A stretch of 36,141 nt of DNA from Deltaproteobacteria bacterium (lineage in GTDB: Bacteria > Desulfobacterota > Desulfobacteria > Desulfobacterales > ETH-SRB1): contig JAJSZP010000006.1 in NCBI GenBank assembly GCA_030262775.1, forward strand, positions 1 to 36,141, given 5' to 3'. The number at the start of each line of letters is the position of its first letter. The stretch's first letter is position 1. This document shows positions 10,406 to 20,224 of the stretch, piece by piece. Position numbers and translations under genes: made by a program. The notes under the pieces were generated by a model. That model saw only the letters and a list, made by a program, of their open reading frames with translations, was not told the origin of the DNA and searched no databases.

Positions 10406-11371
10406 TTATTGCTTTTCGGGGCCATGAACTCTTCTTTTTTTTCTTTGGCGCTGGCGCCTTGCCAGATCTTCAGGATAAAGTTCAGGATAGTGCCTTTTCC
10501 ATCGTTTGTGAGACCATAACCATTGTTCTGGATATAAGCTAACCATTTTTTCAACAGAATCTGTCATAATCTGTGTATTTGTCTGCAAATCGCTGCGAAC
10601 GTTATCAGTTTTATGTAATTTTAATGGGGGTTCTACAACAACTGTTAGCTTTGAATCGGATTCTCTTATACAGTAAACCGGCAGAACCGGACAATTGTAT
10701 CGTGCTGCCAGCAAAGAGGCTGCATGTGTGGCATAGGTATTGCGGCCAAAAAAAGTAACATCAACTCCTTCTCTGCGAGAAGTCCCCTGGTCAATCAATA
10801 AGCCTACCATTTTGCCTTTGCGTAAAGTCCGAACCAATTTGGTCATAGCTCCTTTTTTGCTGATAATGGTATTACCTGTACTTGTTCTGAGCTTATGAAT
10901 TATCCGTTCAATAATATCAGGCTGATTTTGCACTACAACTAACAGCGACTTTTGTATATAAATTGACACAAAAAGATGGGACATCTCCCAGTTCCCTATG
11001 TGGGCGGAGATCATAATAACGCCTTTAGGGCTTTTTGTAGTATTTAACAGATTTTCTTTTCCCTTGATCCTGACTTTGCTAAGAATATCTTCCTTTGAAA
11101 AAAATGCCGTCTGACAGATTTCAAGGATAGTAATTCCCATATTCTGAAAAATACGAAGAGTGAGTTTTCTAATATGATTATCCGACCACTGTGGATGGGT
11201 AAATTTTAAATTGCGTCTCACGATGCGTCTGTGACGCGCATCAAGCAGGTATGCAAGACTCCCTAATATATTTCCTGCTTTGACAATATATTTTTTGGGT
11301 ATACCAACAATGAAAGTTTTTATTGATTCTGAAAGACTATTTGGTTTTGACATTTTCGACTGTTGCTGCAT
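10406..11371 (-). CDS. lpxL: Lipid A biosynthesis (KDO)2-lipid IVA lauroyl acyltransferase-like
   Basis: GVIMISAHIGNWEM, GKMVGLLIDQGTSRREGVDVTFFGR, LYPEQWLWSHKRWK. Start trimmed from 11455 because the longer start overlaps waaC; true start probably 11371 or 11353. Confidence 0.9.
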   Translation of the reverse strand: MQQQSKMSKPNSLSESIKTFIVGIPKKYIVKAGNILGSLAYLLDARHRRIVRRNLKFTHPQWSDNHIRKLTLRIFQNMGITILEICQTAFFSKEDILSKVRIKGKENLLNTTKSPKGVIMISAHIGNWEMSHLFVSIYIQKSLLVVVQNQPDIIERIIHKLRTSTGNTIISKKGAMTKLVRTLRKGKMVGLLIDQGTSRREGVDVTFFGRNTYATHAASLLAARYNCPVLPVYCIRESDSKLTVVVEPPLKLHKTDNVRSDLQTNTQIMTDSVEKMVSLYPEQWLWSHKRWKRHYPELYPEDLARRQRQRKKRRVHGPEKQ

Positions 11372-11379
11372 TAAAAACC

Positions 11380-12426
11380 TTACGAAAGTATAGAATCTAC
11401 CGCATCCATAACTTGTTCTACGCTTATCTGCTTCATACAGTCGATTGTACTGCACTGTCGCTTAAAGCAGGGACTGCAATCCAGTCCGGATCTCAGAATT
11501 TTATGTTCCGATCCGAAAGGCCCGGTTCTACATGGAGCTGTCGGCCCGAAAAGAGCTATGACAGGTGTACCAACTGCCGCTGCCATATGCATTGGACCGG
11601 TATCGGTGGATATAAGAAATTTTGTTTTTTTATAAAGTGCGGCAAGATTTTTCAAGGTTGTTTCACCTGTAAGATTAACGGCACTCTGGCTCATACAGGA
11701 CATTATCTTGTCAATTGTGCTTCTATCTGATTGACTTCCGGTAAAAATCAAGCTTGCATTGTATTTTTCAATCAATTTATCGGCCAGCAAAGCGAACTTC
11801 CGGTTATCCCAGAGCTTTGTTTTCCATTTTGCAACCGGGTTTATCGCTGCAAGTATTCCGGGGTTTTTAATCCCATGACGTTCTAAAAGCTTATCTGTTA
11901 TGTTACGGGTGTAATTAGAAACAGGAATCTTGTATTCAATCTCTTTTGACTTGATTCCCAATGCATTAATAAGCATCAGGCTTCTTAAAAGAGCGTGATT
12001 ATCCATATTGACAGGGAGAATACGCTCGTTTAAGAAAATGTAGCTATGTTCCATGTGCTCCATGCCTTTATCAAATCCTGTTTTCCTTTTTCCTCTGGCC
12101 AATGCTATCAGGACAGCACTTTTTAGCAGCCCCTGAAAATCAATTATTAAATCGTATTCCGTATCCCTTAGCTCTTTTACAAATCGATACACTTTTTTAA
12201 TATTATTCAGGCAGGATGGATTGAGAATTTCTTTTACCCATTGCTTTCTTTTTGAAATAATAACACGATCCAGAGCTTCATGTCCTACAACAAGACTGGA
12301 AGCTGCTTCTTCAATCAGCCAGGTTATATGTGCATCAGGATAGTGTTTTCTGATGGCATTAAGCGAGGGCATCGTATGTATCACATCTCCAATAGCGCTC
12401 AATTTAACGACAAGTATTTTTATCAT
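11380..12426 (-). CDS. waaC: Lipopolysaccharide heptosyltransferase I
   Basis: ILVVKLSAIGDVIHTMPSLNAIRKHYPDAHITWLIEE, DFQGLLKSA, STDTGPMHMAAAVGTPVIALFGPT. Confidence 0.93.
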   Translation of the reverse strand: MIKILVVKLSAIGDVIHTMPSLNAIRKHYPDAHITWLIEEAASSLVVGHEALDRVIISKRKQWVKEILNPSCLNNIKKVYRFVKELRDTEYDLIIDFQGLLKSAVLIALARGKRKTGFDKGMEHMEHSYIFLNERILPVNMDNHALLRSLMLINALGIKSKEIEYKIPVSNYTRNITDKLLERHGIKNPGILAAINPVAKWKTKLWDNRKFALLADKLIEKYNASLIFTGSQSDRSTIDKIMSCMSQSAVNLTGETTLKNLAALYKKTKFLISTDTGPMHMAAAVGTPVIALFGPTAPCRTGPFGSEHKILRSGLDCSPCFKRQCSTIDCMKQISVEQVMDAVDSILS

Positions 12427-12508
12427 AATTTTTTGACTTGTAACATTTTAACTTTATTTAATAAACTGAATATATTTTCAAAAAGCTAAGAAACGTGTTA
12501 TCCTGACA

Positions 12509-13555
12509 TCAGTTTTCCGTTAAAAATTTTACAGCAGCATCATATACCATGTCGATAGTAATGTTTTTCATGCACCTGTGGTCTACAGGACAGTCTGGTC
12601 TCAGACAAGGGCTGCATGGCACAGGGACCCTTATAATTTGACTTTTTGAACTACTGGGACTGGTTGTTACATAGTCGGTAGAACCAAATATCGCAATCTG
12701 CGGAGTATCAAGGGCTGCCGCAACATGCATCAAACCTGAATCATTTGTAATAAAAAGTTGACATCTCTCAATTAATGCTGCAGCTTCACGGAGGCTGGTT
12801 TTGCCGCAAAAGTTGACGCAGTGATTTTCCATCAATTCAGAGACATACTGCCCAAGTGCCTTTTCACCCGGCCCTCCGAATATAGCAATCCTGGCTCCGC
12901 TGTATTTCTGCAGTTTAACACTCAGTGCAGCATATCGTTCAGGAAACCACCGCTTGGCAGATCCAAAAACAGCGCCCGGGTTTATTCCGATAAGTCTGTC
13001 TTTTTCTGTAATACCGTGTTTTGCTAATATTTTTTCAGTATGTTTACGCTCTTCGTCTGTTACGACAAGGGTTAATTGCCTGCCGTCTGATTTTAGTGAA
13101 GCACCTTTAAGAATTCCAAGATAGTAATCAATTTGATGTGCCCTTTTCAGGGCCGGCGTTAGACGGATAAAATGTGTAAGCAATAGACTTCTTGCATCAG
13201 TGTTATAGCCGAGTCTGTTTGGGATTCCTGCCCCAAAAGCTATAAAGGCGGCTTTAAAAGCATTTTGAAGAAGGATGACAAGATCGAATTTTTTTTTTCG
13301 CAGTTCCTTGCTTAATCTGGGTATGCCGGACAGGCCTTTATGTTTTCCCGCAGCATCGTAAATCAGGATATTATCAATATAAGGATTGTTGTAAAAAATT
13401 GGGGCAACCCATGGTTTTGCAAGAAGGCTTATCTTTGCTTCAGGAAAATTTTTGCGCACAGCTCTGATTGCCGGTGTTGTTATTATAGCATCTCCAACCC
13501 AGTTGGTGGAACAGATTAGTATCTGTTTTATCTGTTTAGAATGAAGAGCTTTCAT
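12509..13555 (-). CDS. waaF: Lipopolysaccharide heptosyltransferase II
   Basis: ILICSTNWVGDAIITTPAIRAVRKNFP, GINPGAVFGSAKRWFPERYA, TNDSGLMHVAAALDTPQIAIFGSTD, SPCLRPDCP; TAATG overlap with lpxK. Confidence 0.95.
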   Translation of the reverse strand: MKALHSKQIKQILICSTNWVGDAIITTPAIRAVRKNFPEAKISLLAKPWVAPIFYNNPYIDNILIYDAAGKHKGLSGIPRLSKELRKKKFDLVILLQNAFKAAFIAFGAGIPNRLGYNTDARSLLLTHFIRLTPALKRAHQIDYYLGILKGASLKSDGRQLTLVVTDEERKHTEKILAKHGITEKDRLIGINPGAVFGSAKRWFPERYAALSVKLQKYSGARIAIFGGPGEKALGQYVSELMENHCVNFCGKTSLREAAALIERCQLFITNDSGLMHVAAALDTPQIAIFGSTDYVTTSPSSSKSQIIRVPVPCSPCLRPDCPVDHRCMKNITIDMVYDAAVKFLTEN

Positions 13556-14700
13556 TAGCCTGTATTAAGTCTATTTTTTATAAAAAGATTGAATTCATTA
13601 TCACAATTTTCAAATGATATCTTTATGCCTATAACCACAAGGTCAATTGGCCATGCAATTCTGTTTGCTATTCTGGCATAGTCTTTTTCTGTTGTAATAA
13701 TAAAGTCGGTATTAGATTCTATTGCTGATTGTAATATCATGTTAAGATCTCTATCCGTGTACCTGTGATGGTCTGTAAATTCTGAACAACCCGTTACCTT
13801 ACAGTTAACCCCTTTTACTGTATTGTAAAAATCTATATTCCTTGCGATACCTGAAAAAATAAATGCTGAGTGCCCACGCAAAAATTCAAAACCCTGTGTG
13901 CACGAGTCTCCATAAATTCCTTGAGATGAAATAGTTCCGCCTTTGACGACTTTATATATATATGGAACATGTATGGTCTTAAAAACTGGTTTGCCCCTTG
14001 CATATTTTTTTAATTTAACAGAATTATACGTACTTTCCGGCTCTTTAGCAGCAACATCCGACCTTGTTAGAATAAATGCATCACCACGCATCAGGGCTGA
14101 AAGCGGTTCCCTGAGTGTGCCTCTTGGTAAAAGCCGATGATTGCCGAAAGGACAAATACTGTCAAGCAGCACCAGGTCAATGTCACGCTTGAGCTGGAGG
14201 TGCTGGTAAGCATCGTCAAACACAATAACGTCCGGATTAAAACTGTTTAAAGCTGTCATGCCTGCATTAAACCGGTTTTTACCTACAACAACAGGTATGC
14301 TTTTCAGCCGGCTGGCTATCATAAACGGTTCATCACCTGATTCGTCAGGTTTCATGAATATTGTTTTTCCATCGCTTACAATCCCTCCGGTTTTTTCCGC
14401 AAGCCCTTTATATCCCCTGCTGATTACTACCACTTTACATCCCATGCGTTTTATCAGCTCGGCAACATGAATAGTCATGGGAGTTTTGCCTGTGCCTCCA
14501 ACTGTAATATTCCCAATTGATATTACTATACAGGGAAGTTTTTTTGACCTTAATACCCCCTTTTTATAAAAAGTTTTTCTTGTTTTAACAGCGCCGCCGT
14601 AAATAAGGGAAAGCGTGAATAATAAGGACTCGAAAGAAATAAGACCAGCTTCCCTTTTACTATTCATGATGCCTTCGATTTTTTTTAACATATTGTTCAT
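13555..14700 (-). CDS. lpxK: Tetraacyldisaccharide 4'-kinase
   Basis: VISIGNITVGGTGKTPMTIHVAE, VISRGYKG, DEPFMIASRL, VFDDAYQHLQLKRDIDLVLLD, LLPRGTLREPLSAL. Confidence 0.97.
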   Translation of the reverse strand: MNNMLKKIEGIMNSKREAGLISFESLLFTLSLIYGGAVKTRKTFYKKGVLRSKKLPCIVISIGNITVGGTGKTPMTIHVAELIKRMGCKVVVISRGYKGLAEKTGGIVSDGKTIFMKPDESGDEPFMIASRLKSIPVVVGKNRFNAGMTALNSFNPDVIVFDDAYQHLQLKRDIDLVLLDSICPFGNHRLLPRGTLREPLSALMRGDAFILTRSDVAAKEPESTYNSVKLKKYARGKPVFKTIHVPYIYKVVKGGTISSQGIYGDSCTQGFEFLRGHSAFIFSGIARNIDFYNTVKGVNCKVTGCSEFTDHHRYTDRDLNMILQSAIESNTDFIITTEKDYARIANRIAWPIDLVVIGIKISFENCDNEFNLFIKNRLNTG

Positions 14701-14728
14701 AAAAGCTAAACAGTCGCCAAGCCTTCAA

Positions 14729-14844
14729 GTAACTTCTCAAAAAATTCGGCTAAAGATAAAAAAGACAAGTCCGCTATTTTACATTTTATTATTAGTTGGC
14801 GAGTCTTGTATCATGTGATTTGCCAGGATTTATTGAGAAGTTAC
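14729..14844. mobile_element. MITE-like element, IS66-type ends, 116 bp
   Basis: Termini GTAACTTCTCAA...TTGAGAAGTTAC (12-bp perfect TIR, ~25 bp imperfect), flanked by perfect 8-bp direct repeats GCCTTCAA at 14721-14728 and 14845-14852. Confidence 0.85.
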
Positions 14845-16139
14845 GCCTTCAATTGGTATTCTATGACTTTTAGAGTTTTCTCAACAGCTCCCTTATTGGC
14901 GTTAAAAACTCTAAATGTTTTTTCTCCCATATTCCGGGCTTTATCGCTATCACTGAGAATATCAGCTATTGTTTCATAAAGGCTGTTTGCATTTTCTACC
15001 TGAACAGCTCCGCCTGAATCCACAAGCATTTGAGATATATTTACAAAAGCGCTCATATATTGTCCAAATATTACTGGTTTAGAATAGGCAGAAGGTTCAA
15101 GCGGATTGTGTCCACCCAGATCTACAAGGCTTCCGCCTACAAAAGCCACATCTGCTATTGCATAAAGCCTCTTTAGAATTCCTATAGCATCAACAACAAT
15201 CACATCAAATTTTTCATCTTTATCTATATTTTCGAAATTTTTCATAAGAATTGCAAGAAATCCGGCAGATTTGCATAATTTGAGCACAGAATTTGCACGT
15301 TCAGGATTCCTCGGGACAACAATAAAAACAGTATCGGTAAAGTTTTTTTTGATCCTTGAAAAAGCATCAATAAGTATTGATTCTTCGCCCTTGTGAGTAC
15401 TTCCTGCTATTAAAATTTTTTTAGCCGGCTGATAAATATGCATAGATTGTTTTAATATTTCAATTTCCTTTTCTGAAACAGGATCATATAATTGATCGAA
15501 TTTAATGTTTCCTGTTGTTGATATCATGTTTGAAGGTATACCAAGAAGCATGAAGCGCCTGGTATCTTCAATGGACTGGGTGCATATTTTTGCAAAAGAC
15601 AAAAATAGTTTATTGGAAATAAATAAAAAACACTTATATCCCTTAAATGACTTTTTGGATAGCCTGGCATTGATCAGGATAACCGGCACACTGCGTTTTT
15701 TCATCTCGAATAGAAAGTTTGGCCAGATATCTGACTCAACGATAATAACTATGGCTGGATCTATTTTTCCTGTAATATATTTTACAGAAAACAGCAGATC
15801 AAAAGGAAAGAAAAATATTGAATCCACATTTTTTTTAAAAAGCTTGTTTGCTATTTCAAAGCCTGTTTTGGTTGAAGCTGAAAAAACAATTCTTTTATCT
15901 TTAAAACGCTTCTCCAACTTCATGACAAGAGGAACAGAAGAGAGAACTTCTCCAACAGATAGCGCATGTACCCATATCGGCTTGTCCCTTTTGAATAATA
16001 TATTTTCAGGAAGCCTCTTTAACCCCAGTCTTTGCAGAAATGTTTTTCGCCTTTTTTCAAACAAAAGAATAATTGGAATTATCAGAGGAATGCCAACGGT
16101 GATTCCTATTGTAAGTATAATATTATACAGAGTGATCAT
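14841..16139 (-). CDS. waaA: 3-deoxy-D-manno-octulosonic acid transferase
   Basis: PIWVHALSVGEVLSSVPL, VIIVESDIWPNFLFEMKKR, NARLSKKS, GSTHKGEE, FVGGSLVDLGGHNPLEPSAYSKPVIFG. Confidence 0.96.
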   Translation of the reverse strand: MITLYNIILTIGITVGIPLIIPIILLFEKRRKTFLQRLGLKRLPENILFKRDKPIWVHALSVGEVLSSVPLVMKLEKRFKDKRIVFSASTKTGFEIANKLFKKNVDSIFFFPFDLLFSVKYITGKIDPAIVIIVESDIWPNFLFEMKKRSVPVILINARLSKKSFKGYKCFLFISNKLFLSFAKICTQSIEDTRRFMLLGIPSNMISTTGNIKFDQLYDPVSEKEIEILKQSMHIYQPAKKILIAGSTHKGEESILIDAFSRIKKNFTDTVFIVVPRNPERANSVLKLCKSAGFLAILMKNFENIDKDEKFDVIVVDAIGILKRLYAIADVAFVGGSLVDLGGHNPLEPSAYSKPVIFGQYMSAFVNISQMLVDSGGAVQVENANSLYETIADILSDSDKARNMGEKTFRVFNANKGAVEKTLKVIEYQLKA

Positions 16140-16158
16140 TTATAAACTCAAGACAAAA

Positions 16159-17235
16159 TTAGTCGGCATCAAATAAAATAACTATCCCAAAACATGAGAA
16201 AATCAGGTTTGCAGACCAGGCAGCAACCAGAGGGGGAAGCATTTCTCCATATCCAAGCGATACACAGAAACTATGAAGAATCCAGTATAGAAACGCAATG
16301 CCTATACCGCATGCCACATTAACAGGCAGTCCTTCCTTGATTTTTCTTTTAAAAGCTATTCCAGCTCCTATCAAGCATACAATTAGACAAATAAGGGGAA
16401 AGGCAATCTTGGCATAAAGATCCACCCTGTAAATAGTGGCCTCGTATCCTTCAGCCTCAACCTTCTTGATATAATTAGAAAGTTCGTTAAAACTCATTTC
16501 TTCAGACTTTTTAATTATCCTCTTTAAATCCTTTGGCAGAAAATTGATCTTTTCAACTTTTTCTTCATATAATTTTATCCTGTACTGATTGTTTGCCTGG
16601 TTTAAATTTTGCTCAATAATTTCATATAGGAACCATTGCCCGTCTTTGAATAAGCCTTTTTTTGCATCAATCCTTCTTACAAGTCTGAAATCTTCATCAA
16701 AAGCATTAATGCTTATTCCAAAAATAGCTTTTTCTGCAGGGTTATAAAAAGTTATGTGTGTTATTAAACGGTCGCCCTTGATCCAGATATTTTTTTCCTT
16801 AGAGATAACAGCAGATTCTTTTTTTACCTCTTTCAGCCATATTTCATTTGCTCTTTCCATAGTTATCGGCACTATTACCTCTGAAATGAAAAAAAGTAAT
16901 AAACTGAGTATAAGGCCAATTATAAAAATTGGCCTTAAAAGGTAATAGATAGTTACACCACTGCTTTGAAGAGCAATCAGCTCATTATTTTTAGTCATCA
17001 GCCCAAAGACAATTATAACAGACAGCAGAATGCAAACAGGTATTATCTGGGCGATTATGAAGGGAATTTTGAAGGTAAGAAAGACAAAGATTCTTGAAAA
17101 AGGAAGCCCGGCTTCCATAAAGTTGTCAATCTTTTCAAAAAAATCAACAGCTATATATATGCTTATGACCGCAGCCAGTACAAAAAACAGGCATTTGAAA
17201 ATTTCTCCAGTCAAGTATTTATGGATAATAGACAT
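16159..17235 (-). CDS. lptG: LPS export ABC transporter permease LptG
   Basis: YjgP/YjgQ-type: YLTGEIFKCLFFVLAAVISIYIAVDFFEKIDNF, NELIALQSSGVTIYYLLRPI; paired with lptF. Confidence 0.92.
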   Translation of the reverse strand: MSIIHKYLTGEIFKCLFFVLAAVISIYIAVDFFEKIDNFMEAGLPFSRIFVFLTFKIPFIIAQIIPVCILLSVIIVFGLMTKNNELIALQSSGVTIYYLLRPIFIIGLILSLLLFFISEVIVPITMERANEIWLKEVKKESAVISKEKNIWIKGDRLITHITFYNPAEKAIFGISINAFDEDFRLVRRIDAKKGLFKDGQWFLYEIIEQNLNQANNQYRIKLYEEKVEKINFLPKDLKRIIKKSEEMSFNELSNYIKKVEAEGYEATIYRVDLYAKIAFPLICLIVCLIGAGIAFKRKIKEGLPVNVACGIGIAFLYWILHSFCVSLGYGEMLPPLVAAWSANLIFSCFGIVILFDAD

Positions 17236-17247
17236 AAAGCAATCAAG

Positions 17248-18423
17248 TTAAGGTCTGCGCCTCCGGCGTCGCCAATTAAACAAATTAAGAAAAGAATCAA
17301 TCTTTATAGGACGGTCATTAGTCATTCTTATAAATAGATAAAGCCCTATTCCTCCGATTACAATATTCGGCATCCACATTCCTATTAACGGTGGATAAAC
17401 GCCAGCTTCGCCGAAAATCCATCCTGCAGAGAGCATCAAATAGTAAAGCAGAAAAAAAATCAGGCCAAATCCTAAGCTAAATGCTCGCTTTGCTGATTTT
17501 GACTGTACTCCCAAAGGAACGCCAAGCAAACCAAGAGCAAAACAGGCAAAAGGAATTGAGAATTTTCTGTAAAATTCTATAAGTGTTGTATAGTATTTGG
17601 CATCTTTATTTACGGTATTTTTTAAATACTTGCTTAGCTCAGTAAGACTCATTTCTTTTTCATCTTTTTGCCCCTTTTTTCCCGGGACAGACTTTTTCAG
17701 ATCAAGATTTATGTCATAAGTATCAAAATTTATTGAATGAACTGTTTTGTTCTCAATATTGACCTGATTAATTGTTCCATCATGCAGTCGCAGGTGAAAA
17801 AGGAGTTTGTCAGGTTCGTTGTATATTTCTCCTCTTGGAGCTACAACTGTACTTATAATATTTTTTGTTCTTTGATCTTCTATAAAAATATCTATTAGCG
17901 CCTTGTTTTTTAAGTCGATTTTATTTATATAAAGCATAACGTTTTCAAAATTATCATTGAAAGTCCTTTCTTTCATTCCAATATTAACATTGGATGAAGC
18001 CACTTCATATGTCAATTTTTTAAAAGACAGCCTTCCCCACGGCAGCCCATATATGGTCATAAAACCTGTAAGAATACATCCTATAAGGCAGAAAAGAAGT
18101 ACAGGAGGAAGAAGGCTGTAACTGCTTATGCCTCCGGCTTTAAGGGCAACAATTTCGTTGTCGCTTGACATACGGAAAAAGGTTAAAAGAACAGTCATCA
18201 TTGTGGACATGGGGATTACGAACTCAAGAAAATGCGGCATTGAATATATAAGCAGCAGCATAACATCAAACAGACTGATCCTGTAATTTACGATCATATT
18301 TGTAATATCAAGTATCTTTGTCAGCAGAAAAATAAAGTTGAAAAACAAAAGACTGATGACGAAAGGAGGGATCATCTCTTTGAAAATATATTTATATATA
18401 ATGGAGTTGATTGTCATAAACAA
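17248..18423 (-). CDS. lptF: LPS export ABC transporter permease LptF
   Basis: IYKYIFKEMIPPFVISLLFFNFIFLL, SSDNEIVALKAGGISSYSLLPPVL, IPFACFALGLLGVPLG. Confidence 0.92.
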   Translation of the reverse strand: MFMTINSIIYKYIFKEMIPPFVISLLFFNFIFLLTKILDITNMIVNYRISLFDVMLLLIYSMPHFLEFVIPMSTMMTVLLTFFRMSSDNEIVALKAGGISSYSLLPPVLLFCLIGCILTGFMTIYGLPWGRLSFKKLTYEVASSNVNIGMKERTFNDNFENVMLYINKIDLKNKALIDIFIEDQRTKNIISTVVAPRGEIYNEPDKLLFHLRLHDGTINQVNIENKTVHSINFDTYDINLDLKKSVPGKKGQKDEKEMSLTELSKYLKNTVNKDAKYYTTLIEFYRKFSIPFACFALGLLGVPLGVQSKSAKRAFSLGFGLIFFLLYYLMLSAGWIFGEAGVYPPLIGMWMPNIVIGGIGLYLFIRMTNDRPIKIDSFLNLFNWRRRRRRP

Positions 18424-18444
18424 CTTATATCGTAAGATTACCGT

Positions 18445-20214
18445 TTAGGCCATATTCTTGTTGTTGAACTGCGATTGATAGAGTTTGTAATATTCTTTCT
18501 TGAGAGAAATCAGCTCTTCATGTTTTCCTTCTTCCACAATCCTGCCTTTAATTATAACAACTATTCTGTTTGCATAACCAATAGTTGAAAGCCTGTGGGC
18601 AATAACGAATGTAGCTCTTCCCTTCATAAGATTTTCAAGCGCTTTCTGAACAAGCATCTCAGATTCGGTATCCAGAGAAGAAGTCGCTTCATCAAGTATT
18701 AATATCGGAGCGTCTTTTAAAAGAGCGCGTGCTATACATATGCGCTGCTTTTCTCCGCCCGAAAGACGACTTCCAAGCTCTCCGATTTTTGTGTCAAATT
18801 TGTCAGGAAAACTCCGGATAAAATCATATGCATATGCAGCTTTTGCAGCTCGTTCTATATCTTCATTTAAGGCATTTCGATTGCCATAGGCTATATTATT
18901 TCTGATGGTATCATTAAAAAGTATGGGCTCCTGTGTAACTATTGCTATCTGCTTTCGGAGAGAAGAAATTGAAGCTTCCCTGATATCAGCGCTATCTATA
19001 AGGACAGCTCCTTTGCTTACGTCATAGAATCTGGGTACAAGATTAACAAGAGAGGTTTTTCCTCCTCCGCTCATTCCAACCAGCGCCAGAATTTCTCCGG
19101 GCCGTACATCCAGGTTAATGTTTTTTAATACCATTTGATTGTCGTATTTAAAGAAGACATTACGAAAAGTTATCCTGTGAAATCCGGATTTTATTTTAAC
19201 AGGATTTTTTTGTTCTATTATATCAGATTCCCTCTCAAGGATATCATAGATTCTGTCAGTGGCGGCAAGACCCTGCTGTACTGCATTGTTAAGCTTGCTC
19301 AGTTTTTTTACCGGACCGTAAAGCATCAGGACAGCACCCATGAAAGAGAAAAATGTTCCGGCTGACGAGGTGCCTGCAATCACTTTGTAGCCACCGTACC
19401 ATATGACAAATGCTATTCCAATCCCTCCAAGAAATTCCATTACCGGTGAGGAAAGCGCTTTGGCTGCAACCGCTTTTAGCTCAAGATTGAAAAGGTTGAG
19501 TGTTTCTTTAAAGAAACGATGCTTTTCATATTCCTCCATTCCGAATGCTTTAACTATCTTATTTCCTGCAAATGTTTCGTGAAGAAAAGAAGTCAGCTCG
19601 GCCATTGATTCCTGGGTTCCTGTGGTTACCTTGCGCACACGTCTTCCCAGCGATACAATAGGGAAGAAAGCAACAGGCAATACTATAAAAGCGAACAATG
19701 CCATCTTCCAGTCTCTGTAAAATATTACTGTTGTTAAACCCGCTATGGTAAAGCAGTCTCTCAGAGACCCTGTGATCGCAGTTGAAACCATAGTCTTGAT
19801 GATATTAACGTCGTTGGTAATGCGGGAGATCAAAACACCTGTTTTTTCTTTGTGAAAAAAGGAAAGCGGAAGATTCTGAATTTTGCCATAGAGACCGTTT
19901 CTAAGTCGTCTTATTATATTTTGCCCTACATAATTCATAAGATATTCCTGACCGTACATTGCGATGCCAAGCGAAAAGTATATAATGATAACGGCAAAAG
20001 GAATAAGCTTAAGCATAGCTATATCTTTGTTGATAAATATATCATCAACTACAGGTTTTATCAGAAATGGTATGGCTGAATTTGCAGCAGCCATCACAAG
20101 CATGCATAACATCGCCAGAAAAAGCTTGGACCAGTTGTCTTTTATAAGTGATGCCAGGTGCCTGTGTCTGTCTTTTATTATACGTTTTTGTTCTTGTTTC
20201 CTGATTTTACTCAT
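18445..20214 (-). CDS. msbA: Lipid A export ABC transporter ATP-binding/permease protein
   Basis: ABC exporter with LALVGMSGGGKTSLVNLVPRFYD (Walker A), LGSRLSGGEKQRICIARALLKDAPILILDEATSSLD; located in the lipid A cluster. Confidence 0.95.
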   Translation of the reverse strand: MSKIRKQEQKRIIKDRHRHLASLIKDNWSKLFLAMLCMLVMAAANSAIPFLIKPVVDDIFINKDIAMLKLIPFAVIIIYFSLGIAMYGQEYLMNYVGQNIIRRLRNGLYGKIQNLPLSFFHKEKTGVLISRITNDVNIIKTMVSTAITGSLRDCFTIAGLTTVIFYRDWKMALFAFIVLPVAFFPIVSLGRRVRKVTTGTQESMAELTSFLHETFAGNKIVKAFGMEEYEKHRFFKETLNLFNLELKAVAAKALSSPVMEFLGGIGIAFVIWYGGYKVIAGTSSAGTFFSFMGAVLMLYGPVKKLSKLNNAVQQGLAATDRIYDILERESDIIEQKNPVKIKSGFHRITFRNVFFKYDNQMVLKNINLDVRPGEILALVGMSGGGKTSLVNLVPRFYDVSKGAVLIDSADIREASISSLRKQIAIVTQEPILFNDTIRNNIAYGNRNALNEDIERAAKAAYAYDFIRSFPDKFDTKIGELGSRLSGGEKQRICIARALLKDAPILILDEATSSLDTESEMLVQKALENLMKGRATFVIAHRLSTIGYANRIVVIIKGRIVEEGKHEELISLKKEYYKLYQSQFNNKNMA

Positions 20215-20224
20215 GTTGTATAGT

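Noticed and set aside
10360-10554. 64-aa - strand ORF
   Set aside because: Overlaps the 3' end of the lpxL-type gene in another frame; no recognisable features.
15505-16176. 223-aa + strand ORF (longest on the + strand)
   Set aside because: Entirely antisense to waaA/lptG, low-complexity composition with no recognisable motif; a shadow ORF. The same reasoning applies to the other + strand ORFs opposite good - strand genes.
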